DNA from: Laguncularia racemosa
Lineage: Eukaryota > Streptophyta > Magnoliopsida > Myrtales > Combretaceae
Assembly: GCA_037954665.1 (NCBI GenBank)
Contig: JBBMOL010000021.1
Location: forward strand, 3,534,001 to 3,598,000
Direction: 5' to 3'
Length of the DNA: 64,000 bases
The notes beneath the pieces were generated by a model. The model saw nothing but the letters and a program-made list of their open reading frames with translations. It was not told the DNA's origin and ran no database searches. Positions 45,691-60,300 of this stretch are shown one piece after another (the stretch's first letter is position 1; each line of letters starts with the position of its first letter). Made by a program: the position numbers and the translations under genes.

Positions 45691-48479
45691 AAGGTTGAAT
45701 AAACATTTTCTATTGACATGGACCCATAATCTAAAATTCAAAAAAAAAGAAAAAGAAAAAGAAAAAGGGAGGGAGGGTTTTGTATTAAATCTTGATCGTG
45801 ACGCTCATTGCCAAAATTTCTTCAATTGCCTCGCATAGATAAAGTCCCTATTTACTATAATTTATGGAAAAGTTATAATAATTATTTTTATAAACTTTAA
45901 GAAATTATGTGGATACTTTATTTTGTTATTATTAAATACTTATACCGTGATGCCCAAGACCTTTATTTGCTCCATGTCATTGGTGATTGTTAGTGTTCTA
46001 AATTAAATTAAAAGCCATATCATAGCTTTACCACTAATCAAGGCAGATCTACAATTAGAAAAGTTAGTGGCTTTTTTTTTTTTTTTGTTCAGATGGTCAA
46101 CGTAATTTTCTTAATTTATACATCCACTTCTCGGATGTTATGTCTTTGGGTTTATCTTTGTCTAATTCAAAATTTACCATAATAAAATGTTTTTTGTTAT
46201 GATTGTTTTACTTAAACTAAATTCTATCTAAAAAATTCCATCAAATGCCACACTACGAAATATTTCCTGAAACAAATGGTGTTGATAAATCATCTAAACT
46301 CCCTAACTATACATTTTATATTCTATAACTTCAGAAAATACATATTTATTTTCCCAATCGTTGCTAAAAATCTAAACTTTTGCTATTTATAAGCCTTTTA
46401 ATAATGACTTTTTGGAGTTTTAACAATCACTAGAGAAATGAATGTATATTTTTTAAAATTTATGAAGCAGTAAAAATGTGTTTTAGTAGTAGATCAATAT
46501 AAATATACCTAGTTGATAACCTATCTTCACTAAACTAAATTGGGATAATTATGTGGTTGATTTATAGAACAGGAAATTTGACCAAAGACCTACAATCTTC
46601 CTTAAACTACTTTAAAACATTTTCCATAATTATAATTATTATTTACTATCAATTGACACTTTAATTATAAAAGTGAATTAACATTTCCAACCGTAGCTAT
46701 AGGATGAGTGGGCTTGGTCATTCAAAGGTAGCTTTTGGTAAAGTATTTGGGATTATGTGACTGGTAGCTACTTTTAGACATTGATATCCAAGTTATTATT
46801 TAACTACTTGTGGTTGGTCCTAATATAAGTTTAGAAACTTAAAAAGAAGTTGTTAGCTATGCATCATATGGGAGGCGTCCAGCTAAAAGACAATGCACTA
46901 AACTATCAATTGCTTGATGTGAGGGAAAAAATCGATATGAGAAAATTGTATTTTTCATTGTCATGTGTTTGGTCCTTAATCACTTTGAATAGGTGGATTG
47001 AGGATTGATTTTAGGAGGCTAGATGTAGGCTGAGAAATTGGGATAACGATGCTTATGTTGTTGATTTGATAGATTAAAATATTATCTTAAATGAGATTTT
47101 GTGTTTGCTATGATGTTACATTATATTACTTAACTATACGGGTGTGTGTGCATTGTGTGTTCGAGAAGTAGAGGTTATAATTTACTAGATGTCACTGCTC
47201 ATCCAAATGTGACTTAGTCTAAACCATTTCGGTTGTAATAATTTAGACTATAGAAGAAAAGAAGAGTACTCATGATGCTATCATGTTTCACCTACTCACT
47301 ATATGATAATGACACATGACAAGTTGAAGTACCTATTAAGTTCACCTTTAACAAATGATATCAAATCAAAACTTCAAATTAAGTTCCAAGACACTTTATC
47401 ATCATGCTTTCTTTTCTTTTTCCCAAAGTAACAACATTTATTATAGTAAAAACCTACCACTTAAATTTTGATCATCCATAATTGTTTCTAGTATTGTCAA
47501 ACCTAAGTTAACTCGGCTTATTTGACTAGATTCTTATAAGACTTGGTTGGGTTTTATGGGTTGGATTGAACCATTTTTTTAATGTTTGATAATCTGCCAA
47601 TTTACTAAAAGAATGAATCTAGTTCTAAAGAAAATGAAAAATAAAAAGTAGAAAATTCTCAACTTTAAAATATCAAGAAGTTGGTTAATTTTAATGCTTT
47701 ATAAATAAAATATGTATTATATTTTAATATTCTTATTGATCCTTGTTTGATCCTCTTGATCATGAGAAAAGATTTATTAGTTGATGTATGCTACATATAT
47801 ATGTATATATATTAATAAGATTTTAACGTATATAATTTGTATAAAACATAGGTAATAATTGTTTTGGAAACTACCCATTTTATTGTTATGTGTATCATAT
47901 TCCTATTGGTATTTATATACCGTGTATACATTAATTGTGACATATATTAACTAATAAATCTTTTTTCATTCATCCTTGATCCTTTCTTATTCTCGAATCA
48001 ATCTCTAGTGTGGGTTCGACTTTTTCATACCATACATACCATCGCACACACATAATTATACTCTTTCCATTTAGATTAAAGAAATATAGGATCCAAAAAT
48101 TAATGGGCTTTTATTTTTAATACAAAATGGTTGTTAAAATCATGATTTTACCTTCTATTAGTACTTACAGGATCGATAGAATCATATAAAATCGGAAGAA
48201 TAAAAAACTTATAGAATCGTATATTTAAATTCATAATTTTATCGTGGGTTTGTATTTAAATGATTTTGTATTCATTTTAACTAATAACTTCATAAAATTA
48301 TAGACTCATAAAATCATATAGTTGATATGTGATTTTGATAACTATGCATACATGTCTACATACAAATATATTTGAAGTCATATATTTAGGCTACTAACAA
48401 TTTGGTAGTTCCCTCTTGGTCTTTTAAAATAAAATCTCAACTGTATTTTGTTTTGTTTTAATAGGTGTAGAACCAAATT
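45691..48479. other. AT-rich intergenic DNA
   Basis: Nothing supported: homopolymer runs (such as T16 near 46071), an (AAAAG)n-type patch near 48550-48590, and no open frame of interest. Confidence 0.5.
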
Positions 48480-51400
48480 CAGCCATTAAGCCAAAGCCCA
48501 CAAACCATTTCTTAAAAAAGAGATAGAATTCTTAAAATACTTCTGGTCAAACCATTTCTTAAAAAAGAAAAGAAAAGAAAAGAAAAGAAATGCCTCTTCT
48601 CAAAACATACCTTTCCTCCCTACCTCTTCTTTTCTCCTACATGCGTATTTTATCTCTTTCAATTCAAGGAAAACCGCTTCAATCCTTTAGGAAAAAAAAA
48701 AGTAAGTCTTTTTCTTTTTTTTTTCCTCTTTAATATGGCTTTCTAAAAATTTATCAAGTCTTAACACAAGAATTTGACAAATCTAGGACAAAGTAACATG
48801 GTTATGTGGAAAGCATCAACTATGAGAATTGGTAAGTGTGATCTATAAAGAAGTCTAAGATTTTTACAAGAATTATAAAGTAAAGTTTACATTTTTCAAC
48901 AAAAAAGTTAAGAATTATAATATAAAAATGAGTAGTGTTTGTATGCATGCATAGAAGTATTGGCTTTCTGTTGGGGAATGAACAAAAAGATATGTTACTT
49001 CATATTCTGTTATTAATTAACAAATATTGAAGATAAGCATAGATAATAACATAATTCAATAGGGATTTAGGTTTTGAACTAAGGTTCTTAAAGGGGAGAA
49101 AAAACTAATGATTGTAAGGATCGAAAATTTATCGTTGTTATAAGTAGAAATTTGGTGCAATCCTTGTTATCTAGGGTTATTGATGTTTTGAGATCGAATT
49201 TGTGGAGTTGAATTCTTACGAGATGAAATTGATGGATAATATTGAGTTAAAAACAAAAAGCAGTTTTTTTGGGAGTAATTTTGATGTTAGGGTCAACTAA
49301 GGAGTAGTTAGGTGAATGACACAACAAGTGTGCGTAACTAGGGTACTTTTAGAGGGTCAATGGACTGGCCATCACTCATAGTCATCTATAGCCCCCTTGA
49401 GAAATTTATTGACAAACTAGGTGGCTTAACCACCCCTTTGTCTTGTAAACCTAACTTACTTTATTTAGCCTTATGTCCATTGGTTTGTTTCTGAGAAGGT
49501 TCTAAATGATTCTTTAAGATCCCAAATACATATGTATGTGGAAATTTGACCCCTAGATATTGGAATATAAGTAAAAAAACACAACTAAGTAGTTATTAAC
49601 AAGGTTATGTATTTATCTTAGGGTTTGATAGTTGGCATAACGCGTTTATGTTTGACAAGTATAATGTAGATACGTGGCCACCTCACTTGTTAGATGTGCA
49701 TGTTAGGTTAGTAGTTAAATGAACCTAAGGTATATTGGGACCTTAAATGTTTTGTTGCTTGTATTAGATTGAGACTAGAAGATTTGAGAGTTATATTGAT
49801 TGGATATGGTGCACATGGACTGGTAGCAATAGAAAAGTGATATAGAATGATATGGTAGATTAGGTGCGTGTCCTTGAGTTCTAAGTTAGTTGGTTGTTGA
49901 AGGAAGCTATTGTTAGGCCATATTTGTATGCAACACCTTTATTGATAGTTGTAGTGGGCTAGTAGAACTAATGGTTAGTCTAGTAACAGCTTTGAAATTG
50001 ACTAACTTATGTATTATGACCCTTAGGATATTAGGGGGTACTTACATCATGGTTTTGTGTTGGGGAGTCATGAGCTACTTTAAGTCTTGAAATGCTAGGA
50101 CTATATTGCTTTTCTTTTTTTTATTGTTTATTGCATTAGAATTAAGTGTTCATGTGATTTTGTAATGCTTGTCACATATGTATGCTTGTAGTGGTTACAT
50201 ACTAGCTTTTGACTCATCCTTTTGTAAGACATATTTTTCAGTATAGGAGATCAAAGGTTAATTCTAGTTACGAGCATAGATATGGGAATGGGATTGAAGC
50301 GAGTACACATAAGGAGTCTCATGAAGAGGTTATTTAGCATAGTTTGAAATAATTAACATTTTTGTTATGTTATGCTCATAAAGTTGTAAATTTACGTGAA
50401 TAGAAGATATTGATATGGGAATTGAAAGTGTATCATTATTATGTAAATTGTGTATTTATAGATCTTTCTAAGCTTTGAATGCTCATATTGTGGAAAGGGT
50501 ATATGGTGGACTATTCATGTCTTTTGGTTTCGAGACTTGACAATTAGTATTTTACCAAGCATCCAGCCTTTGTCATCTCCCAAACCTATCCATTTTTCAC
50601 ATTTTCCACTTACATAGTTTTTCTATCCCAAATGATGTTTCTATCCATATTTTCTTTAATTACTTGTTATCATATACTATAAAATCCGAGGAAAAATAAT
50701 ATAACTAAAAATAAAAAAAAAAGTTAGGCTTAATGGTGTTAAATTGCATCTAGAGTTTGAGGAGATCAAAATTGTGAATTGGGGAAAAGGATTCAAAGTG
50801 GAACAAAGGGATACATAGCCAAGTATATGCTCATGTGCATGGTTAGGTATAAGCCCATGCTATTTAGAGGAGAAAATAATGAGTTAAGGGGTTCATGGCT
50901 AGGTACACACCTGTATGCCTACTTGTATAACTGTACATAGCCAATTATACAACCATATACTTAGGTATGTAGAAGGATAGAAGTGTATAGAAAGGTACAT
51001 AGCCACAATACACTACCATGTTTCCTACCATACTCATGTACACTGCCCAATACATGACCGTGCTCCTTAGAAACACTACTAAATAGATTTTATTTCTTAT
51101 TCCTTGAATTTTGTTAACCTTAAGCACTTAGTACAATCCTAAAAACTTTAGCAAAGTAAGGGAAGTGATTGACTAACAATTAAGTAATAAAATTGGGTTA
51201 CTTGGACGATACTTTAGACTAGTGCTATGATCAATTGTTTTATACTTTGACAGATTCTAGTGTAACTACTAGGTAAGGATAAGTCATGTTTAAGACCGCT
51301 CTTCTAGGTACATTTAATCTCGTACATTACTTGTGCTTGTTAAATTAGTTAAGGAAATGGAATTAAGAATATATTACATTTAGTTAAGTTGTTTATTGAT

Positions 51401-52188
51401 TATGCTTAGCTCAATTTAAGGACCTGTAGTGGTAGAACTTTAAGGGGTATCTGTTGATGGGTACATGGCGGTATTTCCAATGGAGTTACATAATGAAATG
51501 ATTTTGTAAATTTAGGAACTTATGGGTATTAGGGCCTGTAGTGGTAGCTCCTAACATTATACTATGTATTATATATATATATATATATATATGATGTAGC
51601 AGGGTCATGAGTACTCATTTGTTGTTTGAGGACTAATTAAGATAATGACTTATTGTTTGATAATTGATTTCTACATTGATGCATGTGATTTAAGATATTT
51701 TTAATCGTGCAAATGAGATTATAGATTATACGTACTGGGCATTAGCTTACCCTTTGATGATCATTTTTTTTTTAGTTGTAAGTATCGACTAGTATGTTTC
51801 ATATGAGGATGATTTAAGGTCATATGTGTAGGATGAGAATGATATAGAGTATTATTATTATGATGATAACTAGGTGAAGAATGCCATTAGAAGTTTTGAA
51901 CATCCTTGGGAGAATGCTTACTTTTGGAGGATAAGAGTATGGTTATTAATTAGTAATTTAGCTATTTCTAGCTTATTATATAATGATGTATCAAGATAAT
52001 CTTCAAAGTAGTTGTGATTTGTAATGAGACTTAATTGGATCATTATTAATGATGTTAGTTGATTTATTTTAATTATGGTTAATAATTATTGTAAGTTATA
52101 TAGTGTTAGCTAGTTAAGAGTCTTAATGTGTCTTTATCTTAGAAGGACACATAATGAGTTATGGCGTTTCGAATTCCGGAGTGTTACA
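48480..52188 (+). mobile_element. Degenerate Del/Tekay-like LTR region E
   Basis: The right end reads GAATTCCGGAGTGTTACA, a Del/Tekay-type LTR terminus. Its last 1.5 kb align in reverse with the D LTR (the GGTAGCTCCTAAC and TTAATGTGTCTTTATC blocks). Worn CATAGCC/CATGGCTAGGTACAC repeats lie at 50800-51070. The left boundary is unknown; the block CTCTTTCAATTCAAGGAAAACC near 48655 resembles 63575 at the right edge. No coding domain is present. Confidence 0.45.
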
Positions 52189-52525
52189 TGTATAAAGAAT
52201 TGTTGATGTTTATACCATTTTTTCATTTATCCCTTCCACATGTCATAGCTATATGTGATTTCAAAAGACATGAACAAGGATATCATGTGGAGGTAGAGAA
52301 ACTTATTACCTTAATATTATGACTTCAATACACCACACTTTCCACCACTCCTTTTTGTCATTCTGTCATTCCCCGAAAGGGGGCCTAGAAGTCTCCACTA
52401 AAATCATCATGGCACGTATGCAATCGTTACATGACAATCGTCTCACGAGTCAAAGATCATAGGACTCTAAAAAAATAATTTCATTTATAACTAATCATAG
52501 TACATATAATTAGGTAATAAAATAT

Positions 52526-54209
52526 AACTATAGATCTCGTAACCCATGGTCAACCATGATCATAGAGAATCGGTATTCCCTACCAATCAGTAAAATAAGA
52601 TAAATCCTAGGTTTCTCAAATTCAATTTTATTTACATGAGGGTCTTAACATTTCATCTAAGTAAATCTATCCTTCAAAATTCTTACTTTGTCATTCTGGT
52701 CTTCCAAAACTCTCGATACTTCACATCTTATCCCATCCCGAGCTTTCATAATCGCTACCTACAAAAGATTTTATGGGAGGGTGAGTACACTATGGGTCAA
52801 TGAATGGGATGGTAACACTTTCAATGCTACGTACACATAAGTAAATTCAAATCAAGTTATCAAACATATGGTATGCATGAACAACCATATGAATGCAGCA
52901 TCTCATGTGGTCTTCCGGTAATCGACGTGAAGTTTAGGGTTTACGCCCCCCTTGACCTTGGGTTAGGGATTCCGAAGCCACCACCAGTGCCCAGGTTATT
53001 ACCCGGTTCATTTATCTTATCACTTTGATAATTATGATATCTTTTTAATTCAATAGTGAATGCTCCCATACCTCTGCATCAGACGGAGCAAAACCCTCAA
53101 GGACCGACCGAACTCGGAACCGTCAAGGCGCAACAATCCCCCAATCACTTAGTTCGCACTTGGCGGAACAGTAATTCTCTTGATTACTCCGACGAGCCCT
53201 GTAGCAATGATGGCCTTCAATCTCATCCAATGTATCGTGGAAATGCATGTCAAATTTTAATCAGGTCCACTTCCTTAATTAATTGATTTAAAGTAACGAA
53301 ACAACATATATAATCACAATCAATTCTCATTTAAGCCAATGATTTAATTAACAAGCATTTCATTTCACACTATGGATCCCGTACCCCATGGCTAACCATG
53401 ATCACAGAGAATCGGTATTCTCTACCAATCAGTAAAATAGGATAAACCCTAGGTTTCTCAATTGCAAATTCTATTCACATGGGAGTCCTAACATTTCATC
53501 TAAGTAAATCTATCCTTCACAATTCTTACTTTGTTGTTTTGGTCTTCTAAAACTCTCAACACTTTACATCTTATCCCATCTCGCGCTTTCGTAATCACTA
53601 CCTGCAAAAGAGTCTGTGAGGGGGTGAGTATACTATAGCTTAGTGAATGGGATGGTAACACTTTCAATGCTATGTACACATAAGCAATATCAAATTAAGT
53701 TATCATATGCTATACATGAGCAATCATATGAATGTAGCATCTCATGTGGTCTCCCGGTAACCGACGTGAAGTCTAGGGTTTACGCCCCCTTGACCTTAGG
53801 TTGGGGATTCCGAGGCCACCATCAGTGCCCAGGTCATTACCCGGTTTATTTATCTTATTACTTTGTTAATTATGATATCTTTTTAACTCAATAGTGAATG
53901 CTCCCGTGCCTCTTTGCACCAGATGGAGCAAAACCCTCAAGGACCGGCGGACTTGAAATCGTTAAGGTGCGACAATCCCCTAATCACTTAGTTTGCATTT
54001 GGCGGAACAGTAATCCTCTTGATTGCCCCGACGAGCCTTGTAGTAGTGATGGCCTTTAATCTCATGCAATATCTTATAGAAATGCATGTCAGGTTTTTAA
54101 ATCAGGTCCACTCCCTTAATTAATTGATTTAAGGTGATCAAACAACATATACAATCACAATCAATTCTCATTTAAACAACGAAATAACTATCAAGCATTT
54201 ATTTCACAC
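52526..54209. repeat. 842-bp tandem duplication within the solo LTR
   Basis: Unit 1 is about 52526-53367 and unit 2 about 53368-54209. Matching landmarks stay 840-842 bp apart (for example GCTTTC at 52742 and 53584; ATCACTTAG at 53143 and 53983). The H LTRs have one unit only. Confidence 0.9.
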
Positions 54210-55100
54210 TCATCACAACAAGTATAGATTATGCCTTTCTTATCACACAAAACAGACACTGAACCCATACCTCATGGATGTAGACTTATCTAGCTGTATA
54301 ACAGGTTAAATTAACTCGGCACCTCTTTGTGCCATTGCTTTTAAATGTCGAACCAACCACTCGGGGTTGATTTACAATCATCATCTCTGACACCTCTATA
54401 TCATTGCACTTCTCAAGTACTCTGTCATTCTCACTTTCGAGAGCCAACAAGGTCGTCTTGTAATTCCTTTTTGATGTCCTCAAGACATTTGTATATAATA
54501 TATATATCTACACATATATATATGTTCGTGATACATCTTTAATTAAGGACAATTCACTAGACACCTTCCCTTACGTACTTATGAGGGTAAGAAAATAAGA
54601 TCGTTGAGTTATAAAAATCAAAGCTGCACTCATTATTTGTATGGTTATGTTCATGAGTGTATTATATAGATGTAATAGGAAAATAAGCTTGCCTAGTATA
54701 TATACATATTCAGGAACCAACTCTGACATGTATACATAATGACATCTATAGTCCCTATTCTAGCTAAGCACATTTGCTTGGTAGCTCTAAAAGGAAAAGC
54801 TAGGTTTCTATGTTCTGGTTTGATTTGGAAGAAAACAATTTTAAATCATGGGTTAAGCTTGCGGTTATAGCACTAGCATTATGGTGCTAGGTGCTATCAT
54901 TAAGGTAACTACATCTAAACCCTCAAACCATACCATCCTCTATATTCTTTGTGACTTTTTTCCTAACTTATCAATCTCCACTATGACTCAACTCAGTAGG
55001 AATCACAATCAATTTCAAACACAACAAACAACAATTTCACATGCATAGCAAATCATCATACAGCACAACATGGTAGTATATTATTAAGTTTCCCACTCAC

Positions 55101-55420
55101 CTATTTAGGGTTGTCGTAGTCCTAGCCAGAGTTGAGTGATTCCAGCGGGTAACCTTTTGGCGCTCCTCTTGAAATCAGTGTCCTTCTACAATGCTTCCTC
55201 AACCCAATCATAGAAAGCCGCATCTCCACTTAACTTTAGTAGTCTTTTAGCACTTGATATAGGTACTCTACTCATCTTGCGTTTGATGGTAAGGCGTAAA
55301 GTTTCTTCCTTAAGGAACTTTGAGCGAACAAGATTCGAATGTTGAACACTTCTTCAACGTGATTCTGATATAAGGTTCTGGAAGAAACGATCTTCCTACG
55401 AATCATCGCTTCCATCACCA
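55101..55420 (-). other. Conserved coding-like segment of the H-family LTR (solo copy)
   Basis: Counterpart of 27922-28234. The minus-strand frame gives FLKEETLRLTIKRKM, ISSAKRLLKLSGDAAFYDW and VEEAL, then the same internal stop. The upstream half (MIRRKIVSSRTLYQNHVEEVFN) is one frame away, so there is a frameshift. The flanking GTGAGT donor-like site is retained. Function unknown. Confidence 0.45.
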
Positions 55421-55442
55421 TACATACACCAATCTTTCCTAC

Positions 55443-55960
55443 ACACCATGTGCATACACACCCACATATTCTTATCCATATACATACACGTTTCACATAC
55501 TACGCATGCACCTATACATACACACATCTCCATATACATCACACCCACCTTTACATACACCATCTTCACATACATTACACACTTTCATTCCCCCACACAC
55601 ACATATACGCATCTTTACACACACACCATACACCATCATCTACACATACATACATACTCACACACCTACACACTCGCCTCTTCCTTTCTCACACATATTC
55701 ACACATCCTTACACACATCACGTATCACCGCAAACACGCACACATATATCCTCCTACATTCCGCACACCACCACACATACTTATATACACACCACCCACC
55801 GCCACATACACCCATCTCCACATACACCGCATACCCCCATTCACACATACACACACATCCTTGCACATACTACACATCATCACATATACACATACACGCA
55901 TACTCATACATCCCACACACCGCCACACACACATACACCTCATGTACACACTTGCATACA
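55443..55960. repeat. CA-rich low-complexity tract in the solo LTR
   Basis: Irregular CACA/CATACACA sequence, over 500 bp. All three plus frames are open here and give Thr/His/Ser/Pro-rich strings, a consequence of composition; not a gene. Confidence 0.9.
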
Positions 55961-56352
55961 TGTTCACTATCCTTCACGCAATTCTCTCTTCTCCCTTAGA
56001 TTCACCTGCTAATTTCCTCTTCTTTCTTGCTGCCCAACATACATTCGTATACATACATATATATGTCTTTCTCTTCCTCCCATTTCCCTTCTTCTTACGT
56101 TGTAGCTACAATCATCATGGTTGTCATTGCTGCTGTGGGTTGTTGTCACCATTACTCGGTTGTGGTCGTTATGGTCATTGCTGTCGCTACGGTTGGGGCC
56201 GCGGTTGCTGCTGTTCATCATTATCATCATGATTGTCGTTGCAGCTGCTGTAGGATCATCGTTACTGTTGTCTTCCTCCCTCGCACACACACGCACCCAC
56301 ATGGTTACCTCCAGTTAGCTCCTCCACCTCAGGCACATATACACATACTCCC

Positions 56353-56393
56353 CTTCTTCTTCTTCTTCTTCTTCTTCTTCTTCTTCTTCTTCT
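56353..56393. repeat. (CTT)n microsatellite
   Basis: About 13 CTT units inside the solo LTR. The surrounding 56100-56640 is rich in GTT/GTC/GCT trinucleotides, which produce overlapping Val/Cys/Leu-rich open frames without a domain. Confidence 0.9.
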
Positions 56394-57380
56394 GCTTTTA
56401 CTACTGTCATCGTCGTGCGGCTATCGTAGTTGCCGTTGTTGTTGTTACCGTCGTGGTCGTCATTGTTTTCTTCAAGTCGTTCGTTGTTGCCTCTGTCGTT
56501 GCTGTCACCGTTGCTACGTCGTCGGTGCCACTACCGTTGTTGTCATTGTTGTTACTGTGGTTGCTGTTGTTGCTGTGCTGTTTTCCTCCTCCCCTGTTCG
56601 CCGGAACCAAGTCGCTATTAGAACTCTCGCCTGGGGCTATGGATGGTTTGCCTCACTAAACAAGGAGAAGAGGGAAAAGAGGAAGGAGGAAACAGAAGGC
56701 AGGGCTGTGATGGGAGATGATAAGGGGTAATGGGACATCAAGAGGAAGGAGGTCGGGAGAAAAGGAATGGAGACGCAGGGGACGGGGGCAGCATGGGGTC
56801 GTGACCGGGAAGAAGAAGAAGAAGAAAAGAAAAGGAAGAAGAAGTGAAGGAGATAGATGAGAGGGAAGAAGGAGATAAGAAAAGGGAGGGAAGGACGATG
56901 GGGGTCCAGTTTGCTGCTGTGTTGCTGCCGCCTGTTCTTGATGTGATGGGCGGATGGAAAGGCGGCAGATTTGAAATTTTTTTTTTTTAAGCTATGTATA
57001 TATATATATTTATATTATATTTTGATTATATTTTATATTATAAATATTTTTATTTTAATATTTTATTTATGTACGGAAATATATTTAAAATTTATATTTT
57101 TAACATTTTATTACGAAATCTTACGTTTAACCTAATCTAATTATTTCGAATATAAAGATTACTCTAAATTTTCATTTAAAATTCCTAAATCTATAATTTG
57201 AAGTAATTTCATTATTTAATCTAATACTGTTTGAAATTTGTGTTTTGAAGAATTTATTCTTCTAATGGTTTAAATTTTTAAAATTTATTATTATCACAAA
57301 ATAAAATAATATTTATTATTCTATTTATTTTTTATAAATATTCATATAACTTTTCAAAATTTTTAGGACTTTACACATTC

Positions 57381-60300
57381 ATTTTCACAAGTTTGGATAC
57401 TTTCTTTTCTGCATTGTAGTACATTTATCTAATATTAATTAAAATTTGGATCCTGTCCGTTTCCTATTAGTAAGTTAGAAACTCCATTTAATGCTACTGT
57501 TAATTTTACTGCAATAGCCTACAGCGTAACTACCAAGCCAGATTTAAATGGTGCCCCAAGTTCCTTCGTGATTTTCTCTTTTTTCATTTTATGATTGGTC
57601 CTTTCTCATTAACCATTTTTTTTATTTTTTTATTTTCATAGTTTATTTTGGGCACCTTAATGCTGGTGCATCTTTAATTTATCTAATATGTATAAAAGCA
57701 AAAAATTTTGTAACTTTAATTTTACATTCTCTTCAGTTTTCAAGTTGAGGAACGTTCCATCACACACTAGGCGCATATGTTTGGGTAAAAATCTTTTATA
57801 TGAAAGTACTTTAATGTTTAATTAATTAGCTAATAGCAATGTCCCACCAGTATTTATAGGTCGTCATGCAATGGAATCTTATAGAGTCGATTTTTTTTTT
57901 TTAATAAATTTTTTTAAGGATGCAAGGAATGATACAGAAATAAGATGCCAAATCTTTAAATTCATCTAATTAACCAAATGGGAAGAGTGATCTAATTTCG
58001 AGAAGTTGTGAGGTCTACAAGTATATTTTGGCCTTCCCAAACTTAGCATCCTCATCAAAATTTTAATAGAAATAATAACAAACTAGAATGGTTAGAATCC
58101 TGATGTATATATGTCTTGAAAATAAACCAACGATTTCATACAGAAAATCAATGTCTAATGGCCATTAGGATAGAGACATTTTTTTTTTATCTCCAATTGG
58201 TATCCTCGTGTTAACTGTGAGAGAGAAAGCCAAAAAAAAAAAAAAAAAAAGAGATATATATTAAATATTTTTTATATGTGGTAAGTCATGATTGGTTAAA
58301 ATTAAGGATAAAGATAAAATTTGAAAATAGGAAAATTTGATAGATCATGATAAAACTTGATGCGGAACCCTAGAATCCAATTATATCTTATAACTTGTTA
58401 TTAATCAAATCAAAATTTGATCCTTATCAAGGTAATCGTATAGGTTTGTTCAATTACTCTAGAAAACATTTTTGATAAGAACCTAAGATATGACTACAAA
58501 ATTCACTTGAACCCTAGATCAAAAGTATTCAAGAACAAGAGAAATAGAAAGAAAAATTGTATTAGAGAAGAGAATCTCAATTGTAATTCAATTTAACACC
58601 TTATGTATAAAAAAAACACAAAAAAAGGCTCTCTCATATAATTAAGAAAAGATACTATCTATTTTTTTCTACAAATTAAGAGTTCCTTATATATAAGATT
58701 ATAACTTTTATTGCCTCAACCTAAAATAAGATGAAAGGTTTTTTTTTTTTTTTTATAGACATTTATAACATTTATTGCATCAAATATTTAAAGCCTTAAT
58801 TTCACTTTTATTATCCTCCGATTATCAATCTTCAAGCAATTTAATTATCAGGCCTTAATTTCATACTTATTATCATTTGGTTGCTAACTTCAAGTAAATT
58901 AATTATCCTGGACTCTTCATAAACTCCACATGTGGATAACTCATTATCAACCCATTTTTGGACAAATAATTAAAATTGCTCATTTAATCTTTTAGCTTGT
59001 GCTTTAGTGATTAGTTTCCTGAAATCTTGAATTTCTTCTTGAATATAATCATCTCCAATGCGAGAATCTTAAACATTAAGGAATTTTTATACACCATTTG
59101 TATCAAAACCCGAAAGAAATTACTGTGGGTGGTTACTATACTACCATGCTTTCATATAAGAACGCATAAGAATGGTTTTGTTATTTTGATACGCACCAGA
59201 TGAGATGGCGAAGTGATGTTGAGGTGTTAATTTACCTACGCAAATGTCGCCTGCCACTGATCAAGATTCCAGTGTTAATTAATAAGTGCAAACATTAACA
59301 TATTCTGTTGTTTACAGACTCTAGTATTCGTATAAGAACGTAATGCAAAGTCAATGAACAATTATATTAATCTTTAATCGATGTGATGTGTCCTTAACAG
59401 ATCCAGACTTTTCTGTTGGAATAGGTCGACTATATAATGAATGATCAAGCACAATGATTTTTCATATTTATGTCAGATGAAAAAAAAACAATTGCTTATG
59501 GGGTTTTCATAGGCCCGCCGTACGATAAAATAATATTGTTGCTTCTCATTATATTTCTAGAATAAGATTAATTTTATAGAGAAGGGCATGTTTTCCCCCA
59601 TTCAGCAGTAAGCTAGGTAAGCTACCTAAAATTTGAAATTTATCAATTATATTAATCGACGCAAAGATACTTGCCGGCTTATTATTGTATATAATTAACA
59701 CCCAAGACATGATTATTTAGATATTTTAATCCTTTAAGTGTCCATCTTTGGGGGGGGTGGGGGAGAAGAATATATTATATATTTTTAAGAAAGCTTACAC
59801 AGGAAGTCCAAATATATAGATAAAGAGTATTATGTCATATATCATTATTACGATAAAATTACAATAACATCCAAGTATGCCATGATCTTTCTGCAAGATT
59901 CCACACTTTGCAAAACCATCCTTTTCGTGCATGGTCCTGATCAGAAAGTGCTTGTTTTCTTCCTTTCCCATCCCCATCAGACCGCCTTTCCACTTTTTCA
60001 ATCTCTTTCCCTCTTCGCCACTTACGAGGGATTGTTATTAGATAAGGGTTCGGCCAGAAGGGTGACTGTCCAAACTAAGTATATTTATTAGTAAATAGTT
60101 TTTATACCTTACTAAGTTTAACAAATAAACAAAAGAAATACAATTTTTAGTCGATTTTACATTTTAAAATTCTCATTCGTTTGTTCTTATCTCTATCCAA
60201 TTACATCCGGTTTAATATATAGAATCTTTAATACGGTACACATTTTTTGCTGTTTTTACTCATGAATGGTAGCAAGTATTAGGAGTGTAGATGGTAATAC

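Larger units (their letters stand above)
52364..57375 (-). mobile_element. Giant solo LTR of the H family
   Basis: A 5,012-bp LTR with plus-strand termini TGTCATTCCCC and GGACTTTACA, flanked by an exact target duplication CATTC (52359-52363 and 57376-57380). It matches the H LTRs end to end except that the reductase segment is absent and an 842-bp internal tandem duplication is present. No internal domain or primer site adjoins it, so it is the product of LTR-LTR recombination. Confidence 0.9.

Noticed and set aside
55448..56659. Long overlapping open frames (up to 260 aa) on both strands
   Set aside because: They follow CA-rich and trinucleotide-rich low-complexity DNA inside the solo LTR; compositions are Thr/His/Ser or Val/Cys strings with no domain, and several frames are open at once.
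58340..58650. Possible LTR end (GATGCGGAACCCTAG block)
   Set aside because: No primer site, paired LTR or termini found; evidence too thin for a feature.
59795..60091. Two opposite overlapping frames of 68-69 aa upstream of NF-YB
   Set aside because: No family motif on either strand, and no promoter or splice context that singles one out.
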